Assembly: GCA_018064165.1 (NCBI GenBank) | Contig: JAGOZV010000008.1 | Coordinates: 1-14,807 of the forward strand | Source of the DNA: Candidatus Saccharimonadota bacterium | GTDB taxonomy: Bacteria > Patescibacteriota > Saccharimonadia > Saccharimonadales > Saccharimonadaceae | Length of the DNA stretch: 14,807 nucleotides | Direction of reading: 5' to 3' | Shown here: one piece after another, positions 1-7,358 of the stretch | How positions within the stretch are numbered: the first letter of the stretch is position 1 | Layout: each line of letters starts with the position of its first letter | The notes under the pieces: model-generated | Told to the model about the DNA's origin: nothing | Seen by the model: only the letters and a program-made list of their open reading frames with translations | Database searches by the model: none | Made by a program: the position numbers and the translations under genes

Positions 1-727
1 TTACAATTTCTATATTCGTGGGTGTCGGTGCACTTGCTTTAGTCGCCGTTTAGGCCTTATACTGGGTGGGCAAAATATTACAATAGGCGAATTAAATAAA
101 TCAATTGTAAAGAAAAGTTCTCAACTAGGTGAAGTAGAAGATCTTAATAAAATGCTTACAATCCAAAATCAGTTAGCAGCTATTCCAGGCTTAAACGATG
201 GTAAGCCAATAACTTCGCGAGTCTTAGGGCTGTTAGATGTTATTAACGCTAGTTCGGCAGATGAAATTGAAATAAGTAATCTGAATTTAGATGTTGAGAC
301 AAATACTCTGACAATAGAAGGGCAAACCCCGGCTGGCTATCCTGCAATAGAAGCTATGGTTAAAACAATTAATAAGGCTACATTAAGCTATGATGTTCGT
401 CAAGAGCAAGCTTTAACCAATGAAGAGAATAGTAGCAAAGATACACAAAATAATACTACTGTAAATGAAAATGCTGAACCTATAAAACTTCTTACGGAAG
501 ATTTAGCTTTGGGTGAAGTCTCTTATGGCCGTGACTCAGATGGTGTAGAGTCTGCACGATTTAGTCTTACCCTAATTTTAAATGAAGAATTTTTGAATGT
601 TAAAAACGAAAATGTTAGAGTTCGTATTCTGCATAAAGGAAACGCTACCGATTCTTACCTAGGCATACCAGAAAGTATATTTGCAGAACGCGCAAAAGAT
701 ATAAAGAATGAACAGGAGGGTCGATAA
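1..727 (+). CDS. pilN: PilN-like T4P inner-membrane assembly protein, 5' partial and frameshifted
   Basis: PilN is a bitopic inner-membrane protein that pairs with PilO and links cytoplasmic PilM to the rest of the type IV pilus machine. The gene enters from the left edge. Positions 3-50 encode a hydrophobic run (TISIFVGVGALALVAV) that hits TAG at 51-53. From position 50 another frame continues without a break (LGLILGGQNITIGELNKS) to the TAA at 725-727. Joining the two gives one membrane helix followed by a coiled stretch and an extracytoplasmic alpha/beta domain, as in PilN. An Asn/Glu/Thr-rich linker lies roughly two thirds along. The first ATG in the downstream frame, at 152, is probably not the real start because the homologous reading extends upstream. 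Its stop overlaps the next ATG by one base (TAATG). Family call rests on layout, fold pattern and position before PilO and PilB; moderately sure. Confidence 0.72.
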   Translation, partial: YNFYIRGCRCTCFSRRLGLILGGQNITIGELNKSIVKKSSQLGEVEDLNKMLTIQNQLAAIPGLNDGKPITSRVLGLLDVINASSADEIEISNLNLDVETNTLTIEGQTPAGYPAIEAMVKTINKATLSYDVRQEQALTNEENSSKDTQNNTTVNENAEPIKLLTEDLALGEVSYGRDSDGVESARFSLTLILNEEFLNVKNENVRVRILHKGNATDSYLGIPESIFAERAKDIKNEQEGR

Positions 728-1479
728 TGGCTAAAGAAACAGGCCTAAGAAAAAGGTCACAAATTAAAAAGGCTAATCGTACAATGTTTATTTGGGTTGC
801 CTCCATGTCTGCGATAGCAATGGTCTGTTTGGTTGTTTCTTACCACTTGGTGCTTTCGACATTTTTTAAAGGAAGAGTAATTGCTGCGCAAATGCAAACT
901 ATTGGAAATCTTGACACAAGCATTAAAAACACGGACAGTAATAACGAAGAATCATTGGGCGCACAAATATTGGCTTTAGACACAAATGAAAATTTGGCGA
1001 TGGTAAAAGCCAATCCAGAAGATCAAGCAATTCAGGTTATTCTTGACGCGCTTCCATCCACAAACAATGCATTGTCGTTTGGTGCATCTTTACAAAAAGT
1101 ATTGTTAGTTGGCCCTCAAGGTGTAAATATAAAAAATATCACAATTGAATCAGTTGGAAATGAAGTAATAGAAGAGGGCGTCGTTCAGAGCACTGATACG
1201 GCAGCTGACGCCGATTCAGCTTCCACTTCGGAAGATGCTGTAAATAACGAAGAGGCAATTAGCGATCCTCTTTCGTCTATGAGCTTCAATTTTGTTGTTG
1301 AAGGTCCAGAAACGTCTTTACAAGAAATCTTACAACGTCTTGAGAAGTCAATTCGTACGATCTATGTTAAATCTATAAGTATACAGCGACAAGGAAATGC
1401 TAACGAAATGAGCGTATCGGGGAATGTTTTCTACCAATTAGAGAAAACAGCTGATTTACAAGAAAAGGTGGTTAAATAA
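727..1479 (+). CDS. pilO: PilO-like T4P inner-membrane assembly protein
   Basis: PilO forms a heterodimer with PilN in the inner membrane and helps align the pilus motor with the platform. This 250-aa protein has a basic cytoplasmic N-terminus (residues 1-19), one membrane helix at about 20-46, then an extracytoplasmic part. Residues 98-140 and 185-240 look like the two halves of a PilO-type ferredoxin-like fold, the second half ending in a beta strand (residues 226-237). They are separated by an acidic Ser/Ala/Thr-rich insert at about 145-183, probably disordered. The start is supported by a perfect AGGAGG at 714-719, seven bases before ATG, and by translational coupling to the preceding gene. 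Its own TAA overlaps the next ATG. Sequence conservation in this family is low, so the name depends on topology, size and gene order. Confidence 0.72.
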   Translation: MAKETGLRKRSQIKKANRTMFIWVASMSAIAMVCLVVSYHLVLSTFFKGRVIAAQMQTIGNLDTSIKNTDSNNEESLGAQILALDTNENLAMVKANPEDQAIQVILDALPSTNNALSFGASLQKVLLVGPQGVNIKNITIESVGNEVIEEGVVQSTDTAADADSASTSEDAVNNEEAISDPLSSMSFNFVVEGPETSLQEILQRLEKSIRTIYVKSISIQRQGNANEMSVSGNVFYQLEKTADLQEKVVK

Positions 1480-1739
1480 TGAAAAAAAGTGATATAGCGT
1501 TACTAATAATAATCGTCTCTATTAGTGCGTTAGGCGCCTATTTAATTACGAATGCTATTATGGGAAATCCTAAAGAGCAAAGTCAAAAGGTTCAAACTAT
1601 GCAGCCAGTATTAACTGAGGTAACTGCGCCAGATCCAAATGTATTTTACGATGGGGCAATTAATCCTTCCGTGCGTGTAGATATTGAAGGCGAAGGACCT
1701 GAAAGTGCAGAGGCGCCAACACCAGAAGTAGACGGATAA
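1479..1739 (+). CDS. Small single-pass membrane protein of unknown function in the T4P operon
   Basis: I do not recognise the family. The 86-aa protein has a short N-terminus (MKKSD), one membrane helix at about 6-28, and a roughly 58-residue tail that is Pro/Glu/Asp-rich at its end. The central tail segment FYDGAINPSVRVDIEG (56-71) is the only part that looks capable of folding. There is no lipobox cysteine and no prepilin site, so it is neither a PilP-type lipoprotein nor a pilin. It overlaps the pilO-like stop by one base (TAATG), and pilB starts 13 bases after its stop, so it is almost certainly co-translated with the motor genes. Its position between pilO and the ATPase genes is where pilP lies in many proteobacterial operons. 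A role as a PilN/PilO partner is inference from position. Confidence 0.7.
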   Translation: MKKSDIALLIIIVSISALGAYLITNAIMGNPKEQSQKVQTMQPVLTEVTAPDPNVFYDGAINPSVRVDIEGEGPESAEAPTPEVDG

Positions 1740-1752
1740 GGAAGTAGTTTAG

Positions 1753-3519
1753 GTGGCGTTATTAACAAGCGATAATCAGACAAAACTCCTTGACATGTTT
1801 GTTGAGGAGGGTCTTGCTACACGAGAAAGTGTTGATAAAGCTCGTGCAGATGCACAAGCCTCGGGTAAGCCTGTGGGCACTCTTTTAGTAGAAGAGGGCA
1901 TTGTTGATGACGAACTGTTGGTTCATGGTATAGCTAAAATTAGTGGCGTTCCGTATATAAATATTTCAACAAGTATAATAGATCAATCAGTCCTTAACTT
2001 ATTGCCTGGCGACATAGCAGAACGCTTTATGGCGGTGCCGTTAGCGGAAACCAATAATCGATTGGCGGTAGCTATGATCGACGCAAACAACGTTCAGGCA
2101 GTAGACTATTTGGCTAGCCGAATTCAGCGGCCAATTAAAGTATTTATGGCCTCTGAAAAGGGAATAAGATTTGTTTTAGATCAATACAAGGCCGATCTGT
2201 CGGGCGTTAGCGAGGCGGCAGAAGCAAGCGCTGAAGAGGAGAGCTCGTCTTCGTCTGATGAGGTTAAAACAATTGTTCAAGATTCGCCAATTAGCAAAGC
2301 TTTAACGACCATTCTAGAATATGCGGTAAAAACACGTGCGAGTGATATTCACATAGAGCCATTTCAAAATGAACTAAAAATTAGATGTAGGGTTGACGGC
2401 GTATTGCGTGAAATAATGAAACTACCAAAATCTATTGAGCCGGCACTTATAAGTCGTATAAAAATTTTATCCGAATTAAAAATCGACGAACACCGCATCC
2501 CTCAAGATGGCCAGTTTACCGTTCGTACTGCTGGAAAAGAAGTGGACCTTCGTATTGCTATAAGCCCAGTAGTTTGGGGCGAGCAAGTTGTTATTCGTTT
2601 GTTAGACAAAACAGGAAATACATTTAACCTTGAAGAAATGGGCTATGCCGGACGTGCTTTACGTGCAATCAGAAAAGGTATTAAACAACCAAATGGCATG
2701 ATTTTAACGAGTGGCCCAACTGGTTCAGGAAAATCTACTAGTTTATACGCTTTAATAAAGGAAATTAAAGATGATACCGTGAACATTGTAACTCTTGAAG
2801 ATCCGGTTGAGTACAAAATGGACGGCGTTAACCAAATTCAGGTGCATGCTGCCGTAGGGCTTACTTTTGCGAATGGATTAAGATCTATTTTGCGTCAAGA
2901 CCCAGATGTGGTTATGGTCGGAGAGATTAGGGATGGAGAAACGGCTAGTCTTGCTGTGCAAGCATCTTTAACTGGTCACTTAGTTTTTAGTACACTTCAC
3001 ACCAACAGTGCAGCCGGCGTCTTACCGCGACTCTTAGATATGGAGATTGAACCATTCTTAATAGCTAGTACTGTAAATACGATTATTGGACAGCGATTAG
3101 TCCGAAGGGTTGCGAAAAAGCGTGAATCTTACCAGTCTAATCCTTTAGAGACGCAAAATATTTTAGCAACAGTTGGACATATTTTACCTAAAACGCCAGA
3201 AGAGGTGGCTATTATTTCTGAAGATTTAGGCTACAAAGACTTGCCACTAGCAGGTCAAAGCGCTTATACTTTAGTTAGAGGCATAGACACGCCACAATCG
3301 CCAGGTGGCTATAGTGGACGTGCCGGCTTGTACGAAGTTATGGACGTGTCGGAAGAGATTCAGGGCATGATAACTAGACGAGCCACAACAGCAGAGGTTC
3401 AACGTCAGGCTCAGCGAGAAGGCATGGTAACGATGAGGCAAGATGGTTATCTAAAGGCTCTCCAAGGAATTACAACGTTAGAAGAAGTGAATAGGGTAAC
3501 AGCAGATGTGGCATCATAA
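1753..3519 (+). CDS. pilB: PilB, type IV pilus extension ATPase
   Basis: Hexameric cytoplasmic ATPase that drives pilin polymerisation through PilC. The 588-aa protein has an N-terminal GspE/PilB N-domain (about 20-145), an acidic Ser-rich linker (152-170), the N2 domain (about 175-285) and the RecA-like domain. Visible motifs are Walker A GPTGSGKST (321-329), Asp box TLEDPVEY (347-354), Walker B DVVMVGEIRD (385-394) and His box STLHTNSA (413-420). The usual tetracysteine zinc site after the His box is missing: the region following QRLVRR (447-452) and the one before GYSGRAGLYEV (519-529) carry no cysteine, and the only Cys in the protein is C212. The start is GTG, chosen because AAGGAAG (1738-1744) sits eight bases upstream and an ATG at 1795 would cut into the N-domain. 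pilT follows after 12 bases. Confidence 0.96.
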   Translation: MALLTSDNQTKLLDMFVEEGLATRESVDKARADAQASGKPVGTLLVEEGIVDDELLVHGIAKISGVPYINISTSIIDQSVLNLLPGDIAERFMAVPLAETNNRLAVAMIDANNVQAVDYLASRIQRPIKVFMASEKGIRFVLDQYKADLSGVSEAAEASAEEESSSSSDEVKTIVQDSPISKALTTILEYAVKTRASDIHIEPFQNELKIRCRVDGVLREIMKLPKSIEPALISRIKILSELKIDEHRIPQDGQFTVRTAGKEVDLRIAISPVVWGEQVVIRLLDKTGNTFNLEEMGYAGRALRAIRKGIKQPNGMILTSGPTGSGKSTSLYALIKEIKDDTVNIVTLEDPVEYKMDGVNQIQVHAAVGLTFANGLRSILRQDPDVVMVGEIRDGETASLAVQASLTGHLVFSTLHTNSAAGVLPRLLDMEIEPFLIASTVNTIIGQRLVRRVAKKRESYQSNPLETQNILATVGHILPKTPEEVAIISEDLGYKDLPLAGQSAYTLVRGIDTPQSPGGYSGRAGLYEVMDVSEEIQGMITRRATTAEVQRQAQREGMVTMRQDGYLKALQGITTLEEVNRVTADVAS

Positions 3520-3531
3520 AAAGGGGGAAAT

Positions 3532-4602
3532 ATGCAAGAACAACAACTAAGGATAGAGGTACTACTGGAAGAAGTCGTAAAAAGGCGTGCTAGCGACCTT
3601 CATCTTCAAGTTGGTCTACCTCCAATGATTCGTGTTGACGGAGCTTTGTCTCCAATTGCCGGATTTAATCCTCTAGACGAACAACAAGTTGAAATGCTAG
3701 TCTTCTCTATCTTGGCCGAAGATCAGCGTCAAATTTTGATGAAAGACAAAGAGTTTGACTTTAGCTTTGCTTTTGGCTCGCTTGGACGTTTTCGTGTTAA
3801 CGCCTTTCATGAGCGCGGCAACTTGGCTGCGGCTCTTCGTTTAATCCCTACTGAAATTAAATCTGTTGCAGAATTAGGATTGCCAAACGTTATCATGTCT
3901 TTCGCTGATTACCCTAGAGGATTAGTACTTGTTACCGGTCCAACTGGTTCAGGAAAATCTACAACACTAGCCGCATTAGTAGACAAAATTAATACCGAGC
4001 GAGCTCAGCACATTATTACAATCGAAGACCCAATTGAGTTTACTCACAAATCTAAACGTTCTGTTGTGGTTCAGCGTGAAGTTCACTACGATACGTATAG
4101 TTTTAACGCGGCTCTTCGCTCTAGTCTTCGTCAGGATCCAGATGTAGTTCTAATTGGCGAGATGCGCGACCTTGAAACTATTAGTGCCGCTATTACAATT
4201 GCAGAAACCGGTCACTTAGTTTTTGCAACACTTCACACGAATAGTGCCTCTCAATCTATAGACCGTATGATTGATATTTTCCCACCACATCAACAACCGC
4301 AAATTCGTACGCAGTTGGCCAACATGCTAATGGCTGTTTGCTCTCAACGCTTAGTGCCAACAATTGGAGGCGGTAGGGTGGCTGCAACCGAAATTATGAT
4401 AACAAATCCAGCTGTTAGAAACGTTATTCGTGAAGGCAAATCTCACCAATTAGATGCAATTATTCAAACAAGTAGCGACCAGGGTATGCAGACAATGGAT
4501 CGTACATTAGCCAATTTGGTGCAAAGTGGCACCATAACATACGATCACGGTCGAGAATTCGCAGTAGATTTAACAGAGTTTGAGCGATTAATGAGAGGTT
4601 AA
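3532..4602 (+). CDS. pilT: PilT, type IV pilus retraction ATPase
   Basis: Hexameric ATPase that depolymerises the pilus, powering retraction for twitching, surface pulling or DNA uptake. At 356 aa it is normal length for PilT and lacks the PilB N-domain. Motifs are RASDLHL (19-25), Walker A GPTGSGKST (136-144), Asp box TIEDPIEF (163-170), Walker B DVVLIGEMRD (204-213) and His box TLHTNSA (233-239). AVRNVIREGK (294-303) corresponds to the AIRNLIRE motif that marks PilT and is needed for retraction, which separates it from a second PilB. A GGGGG tract at 3523-3527 acts as ribosome binding site five bases from ATG. The last five codons contain the ribosome binding site for pilC, which begins two bases after the TAA. 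A retraction motor implies a dynamic pilus rather than a static fibre or a type II secretion system. Confidence 0.96.
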   Translation: MQEQQLRIEVLLEEVVKRRASDLHLQVGLPPMIRVDGALSPIAGFNPLDEQQVEMLVFSILAEDQRQILMKDKEFDFSFAFGSLGRFRVNAFHERGNLAAALRLIPTEIKSVAELGLPNVIMSFADYPRGLVLVTGPTGSGKSTTLAALVDKINTERAQHIITIEDPIEFTHKSKRSVVVQREVHYDTYSFNAALRSSLRQDPDVVLIGEMRDLETISAAITIAETGHLVFATLHTNSASQSIDRMIDIFPPHQQPQIRTQLANMLMAVCSQRLVPTIGGGRVAATEIMITNPAVRNVIREGKSHQLDAIIQTSSDQGMQTMDRTLANLVQSGTITYDHGREFAVDLTEFERLMRG

Positions 4603-4603
4603 T

Positions 4604-5815
4604 ATGAAAAAATACAAGTACAAAGCTCGAGATCAGGCAAATAATAAAATAATTGAGTCAACCGTTCAAGCGGATTCAGAAAAAGTAGCAGCAAAATTGT
4701 TGTTAGATCAGGGTTTTGTGCCAATATCTTTAAAAGAGGAAGATGATTCTTCTGGGCTATTTGCTAAATTTACCAATAGAGTTACTAGCAAAGATAAGGT
4801 GGTTTATTCTCGCCAGTTAGCGACATTAATCGGCGCTGGCCTTCCTTTGTCTCAAAGTTTACGCACAGTTAGTGAACAAACAAATAATAAAAAATTGCGA
4901 GAAATTAGCGAAACTATCACTTCTTCTGTTGAAGGCGGTAAATCTCTGTCTGAATCTTTTGGAAAATTTCCAGAAGTCTTTGATCCAATATTCCTTTCTT
5001 TAATGGCGGCAGGAGAAGTCTCAGGATCATTAGACAAAGCCCTTCAGCGAATAGCAGCACAACAAGAAAAAGACGCGGCCATGATGAGTAAAATAAAAGG
5101 AGCTATGACTTACCCGGTTATTGTACTGTTTGTTATGCTTGGTGTGATTATCTTTATGCTTATATCGGTTGTTCCTCAGGTCGAGAAATTGTATCAAGAC
5201 TTTAATCAAGAGCTACCGCTGTTGACAAAGGTAATGGTAGGCACGGCTAATTTCATAGTAGACTATTGGTGGATTGTACTAATAGTAGGTATTGCAGTAG
5301 TATATTTTGGCCGTCAGTTCTTTAGAACCGATAGTGGAATAAAAACAAAAGATACATTCAAGTTGAACGTTCCACTTTTCAGTCCTATGTTTAGAAAATT
5401 GTACATGGCACGATTAGCGCGAACTAGTCAAACATTGCTTGCTAGCGGAGTAAGTATGTTAGATACTTTAGAGATTGTCGGAAAGGCTATGAATAACTCT
5501 GTATTGTCAGAGTCTATCGAGCGTGCAGCAGATAAAGTAAAGGGCGGGAAGGCTCTCTCCGTTTCTCTTTCAGATGAAGATTATATCCTTACACTTGTTC
5601 CACAGATGATCAAAATTGGCGAACAGTCTGGAAAGATCGACGAAATGTTCGGTAAATTAGCTCAAATCTATGAAGACGAGCTAGATGAGCAAATTAAAAC
5701 AATTTCAACAGCGATTGAACCTGTTTTGATGGTATTACTAGCGCTCGTGGCTGGTGGTATGGTGGGTGCAATATTATTCCCAATTTATAGTTTAGTGAAT
5801 GGGGTAGGCTTATAA
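4604..5815 (+). CDS. pilC: PilC, type IV pilus inner-membrane platform protein
   Basis: Polytopic platform protein of the GspF/PilC family that sits above PilB/PilT and passes their rotation to the growing fibre. The 403-aa length is normal. It has a short N-terminal domain (1-45, starting MKKYKYKARD), then two tandem T2SSF domains at about 66-190 and 268-392, each beginning with the family pattern of an R-L-(A/T)-x-x-L helix (RQLATLIGAGLPL at 70-82; RTSQTLLASGVSM at 273-285). Three membrane helices are visible at about 172-191, 221-237 and 372-395. AGAGG-type ribosome binding bases (AGAGG, 4594-4598) lie within the end of pilT, so the two are coupled. It is the last gene before the pilin promoter region; no terminator was found between them, so readthrough into the pilin gene is possible. 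Confidence 0.95.
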   Translation: MKKYKYKARDQANNKIIESTVQADSEKVAAKLLLDQGFVPISLKEEDDSSGLFAKFTNRVTSKDKVVYSRQLATLIGAGLPLSQSLRTVSEQTNNKKLREISETITSSVEGGKSLSESFGKFPEVFDPIFLSLMAAGEVSGSLDKALQRIAAQQEKDAAMMSKIKGAMTYPVIVLFVMLGVIIFMLISVVPQVEKLYQDFNQELPLLTKVMVGTANFIVDYWWIVLIVGIAVVYFGRQFFRTDSGIKTKDTFKLNVPLFSPMFRKLYMARLARTSQTLLASGVSMLDTLEIVGKAMNNSVLSESIERAADKVKGGKALSVSLSDEDYILTLVPQMIKIGEQSGKIDEMFGKLAQIYEDELDEQIKTISTAIEPVLMVLLALVAGGMVGAILFPIYSLVNGVGL

Positions 5816-5817
5816 GA

Positions 5818-5857
5818 TTTACATAATGGGTTGATAAGTTATAATATAGTGTATAAT
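5818..5857 (+). promoter_or_regulatory. Overlapping tandem promoters for the pilin gene
   Basis: Two sigma-70-like promoters fit in the 83-base gap after pilC. P1 is TTTACA (5818-5823), 16 bases, TATAAT (5840-5845). P2 is TTGATA (5831-5836), 15 bases, TATAAT (5852-5857). Both -10 boxes are perfect. They would give a leader of about 35-46 bases with a strong AAGGAAGG site. This matches the need to make the structural pilin in excess over the motor proteins. Assignment is by consensus only. Confidence 0.6.
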
Positions 5858-5885
5858 AAAAAGCATAAGTATTAACAATATACAA

Positions 5886-5893
5886 AAGGAAGG
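5886..5893 (+). promoter_or_regulatory. Strong ribosome binding site of the pilin gene
   Basis: AAGGAAGG ends five bases before the ATG at 5899. It is among the purine-richest sites in the window and fixes the pilin start, giving a seven-residue leader peptide. Confidence 0.7.
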
Positions 5894-5898
5894 AAAAC

Positions 5899-6381
5899 AT
5901 GAAAAAAAATAATAGTGGATTTACAATCATAGAAGTTGTTCTGGTGCTTGCAATTGCCGGATTAATCTTTTTAGCGGTGTTTATTGCGCTACCAGCCTTG
6001 CAAAGGGGTCAGCGTGACACCCAGCGTCGTAGTGATGCGGGCACATTTATGTCTCAGCTGCAAAGCTACGCAACAAACAACAATGGAAAATTGCCTAGTG
6101 ACGCAACCAGTTTGACATCATTTGTTAGTGGATACTTGCGTAAGGGTGCTACAGCCACAAACCCAATGTTTGTAGATCCAAAAACAGGATCAAATTACAG
6201 AGTTTCTCTAGCTGCCGATGCAACAGTGGCTAATGCTGCAGGTGTCGGTCAAGTTAGGTACCTTTATAGAGGTACGTGTAATGGTACTGAAACAGCTTCT
6301 GCAGGAACAAACAACAGACAAGCTGCAGTGGTGATGGGTCTTGAGGGAGCCGGTAGGTTCTGTAAGGACATGGGAGTTTAG
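5899..6381 (+). CDS. Type IV pilin (probable major pilin)
   Basis: The likely fibre subunit. The 160-aa precursor has a class III/IV-A prepilin leader MKKNNSG, cleavage after G7, and a mature N-terminus FTIIEVVLVLAIAGLIF with the conserved Glu at mature position 5. The hydrophobic helix runs to about residue 34 and continues as an amphipathic helix with RQRD/TQRRSD charges. The globular part is short and ends with two cysteines, C127 and C155, placed to close a C-terminal disulfide loop as in many type IVa pilins. The gene has its own promoters upstream and a strong terminator downstream, as expected for the abundant subunit; the other prepilin genes in the locus lack this arrangement. Major pilin status is inferred from this and from size, not shown directly. 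A ComGC-like competence pilin is an alternative reading. Confidence 0.9.
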   Translation: MKKNNSGFTIIEVVLVLAIAGLIFLAVFIALPALQRGQRDTQRRSDAGTFMSQLQSYATNNNGKLPSDATSLTSFVSGYLRKGATATNPMFVDPKTGSNYRVSLAADATVANAAGVGQVRYLYRGTCNGTETASAGTNNRQAAVVMGLEGAGRFCKDMGV

Positions 6382-6402
6382 GGTAGCAATCTTTGATGCC
6401 CC

Positions 6403-6434
6403 AAATAAACCACCTTCGGGTGGTTTATTTTTTT
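6403..6434 (+). terminator. Rho-independent terminator after the pilin gene
   Basis: A perfect 12-bp stem, AAATAAACCACC (6403-6414) with GGTGGTTTATTT (6419-6430), closes a TTCG tetraloop (6415-6418) and is followed by TTTT to 6434. The U-tract is partly contained in the stem's 3' arm. UUCG is an exceptionally stable loop. It lies 21 bases after the pilin stop and 25 bases before pilD. The stem flanks make it possibly bidirectional, but no minus-strand gene is nearby. Confidence 0.93.
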
Positions 6435-6446
6435 GCCCTAACACGA

Positions 6447-6452
6447 TAAGAT
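6447..6452 (+). promoter_or_regulatory. Candidate -10 box of pilD, leaderless arrangement
   Basis: TAAGAT (4 of 6 consensus bases) ends seven bases before the pilD ATG, so transcription would begin at or next to the start codon. No Shine-Dalgarno sequence precedes this ATG. No good -35 is visible because the terminator occupies that position. Weak on its own. Confidence 0.33.
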
Positions 6453-6459
6453 AGTACTT

Positions 6460-7347
6460 ATGGATACAGCATTACAAATTTTAGTGATAGTTGCGCTTGC
6501 CTTTATTGGTGCAGCAATGGGTAGCTTTGCAGGAGCTCAAGTATGGCGAATTCGTGCTTGGCAACTTAAACATGATAAAGCTAACGGAGAAAAAGTAAAT
6601 AAAAAAGAATATAAACGGCTAGAGCCACTAACTAAGGGCAGAGGTGTTAACGACAGATCTATAGATCTAGACACCGGTAAACGTCTGCCTTGGTATGATC
6701 TAATTCCAATTTTTAGTTGGTTGGTACTTAAAGGTAAGTCTAGATATAGTAAAAAATCTATCGGTAAGTTCGAGCTGTTCATTGAAATCGGAGTAATGCT
6801 ATTCTTCGTTGTCTCTTATATTGTATGGCCTATTGAGATAAGTTCATTAGTTGAAGCTCTGCGCTTCGTAATTTGGTTGGTTGCCGGCGTTGTTTTAGCG
6901 GTTTTATTTAGCTACGATTATAAATGGCAACTCTTACCAAACAATTACACTGTAGCGCTAATAATTTTAGGTGCAATAAATTGGTTGATAGTACTATTTT
7001 CTGGTGATGACAAAATTAGTATATTGTTAAACAGTCTGGGGAGTGTGTTAATTCTTAGCGGTTTGTATTTAGCTTTTTACCTTTATTCTAAAGGGACATG
7101 GGTTGGCTTCGGGGACGTTAAGCTGGGCCTTGGTTTGGCATTGTTCTTAATAAATTGGCAGTTAAGCTTTTTGGCATTATTCCTAGCAAATCTATTAGGA
7201 ATTTTAGTAGTTATGCCTAATATGATAAAGGGAGAATTAAAAAAAGGTACAAAAATTCCACTTGGGCCATTACTAATAGTAGGAATGATAATTTCATTCT
7301 TGTTTGGTAATCAAATTATTGAGGGTTATTTAGCGCTTATGCTATAA
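6460..7347 (+). CDS. pilD: PilD, prepilin peptidase (A24 family), cysteine-free
   Basis: Polytopic aspartyl protease that removes the leader from prepilins and, in many family members, N-methylates the new N-terminus. The 295-aa protein has an N-terminal helix with the family signature GSFAGAQVWRIR (21-32), a cytoplasmic loop ending in LPWYDLIPIFSWLVLKGKSR (76-95), and further helices. The catalytic aspartates are D153 (in SYDYKWQLLPN) and D219 in the GFGD motif (216-219). The paired CxxC zinc motifs normally found in the loop are absent; the second appears as S94-R-Y-S97, and the protein contains no cysteine. A basic insert (about 33-68) is longer than usual. The ATG lacks a ribosome binding site and lies after the pilin terminator, so it probably has its own promoter. 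Peptidase function is well supported; methylase activity is uncertain. Confidence 0.94.
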   Translation: MDTALQILVIVALAFIGAAMGSFAGAQVWRIRAWQLKHDKANGEKVNKKEYKRLEPLTKGRGVNDRSIDLDTGKRLPWYDLIPIFSWLVLKGKSRYSKKSIGKFELFIEIGVMLFFVVSYIVWPIEISSLVEALRFVIWLVAGVVLAVLFSYDYKWQLLPNNYTVALIILGAINWLIVLFSGDDKISILLNSLGSVLILSGLYLAFYLYSKGTWVGFGDVKLGLGLALFLINWQLSFLALFLANLLGILVVMPNMIKGELKKGTKIPLGPLLIVGMIISFLFGNQIIEGYLALML

Positions 7348-7348
7348 T
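7319..7348 (+). promoter_or_regulatory. Candidate promoter for the minor prepilin cluster
   Basis: A perfect TATAAT at 7343-7348 overlaps the pilD stop codon, with TTGAGG (7319-7324) 18 bases upstream as a weak -35. The expected transcription start lies two to four bases before the ATG at 7359. A partial AGGG at 7349-7352 could alternatively serve as a weak ribosome binding site for a transcript reading through from pilD. Confidence 0.4.
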
Positions 7349-7358
7349 AGGGCATATA

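Noticed and set aside
42..58. Programmed -1 frameshift joining the two parts of the PilN-like gene
   Set aside because: A -1 slip at 48-51 would restore the frame, but there is no canonical slippery heptamer (the P-site GTT to CGT re-pairing is poor) and no obvious downstream stem-loop. A one-base deletion in a T run is simpler.
5694..5930. Minus-strand reading frame opposite the end of pilC and the pilin promoter
   Set aside because: It overlaps pilC and the promoter region, has a low-complexity composition, no ribosome binding site and no recognisable domain.
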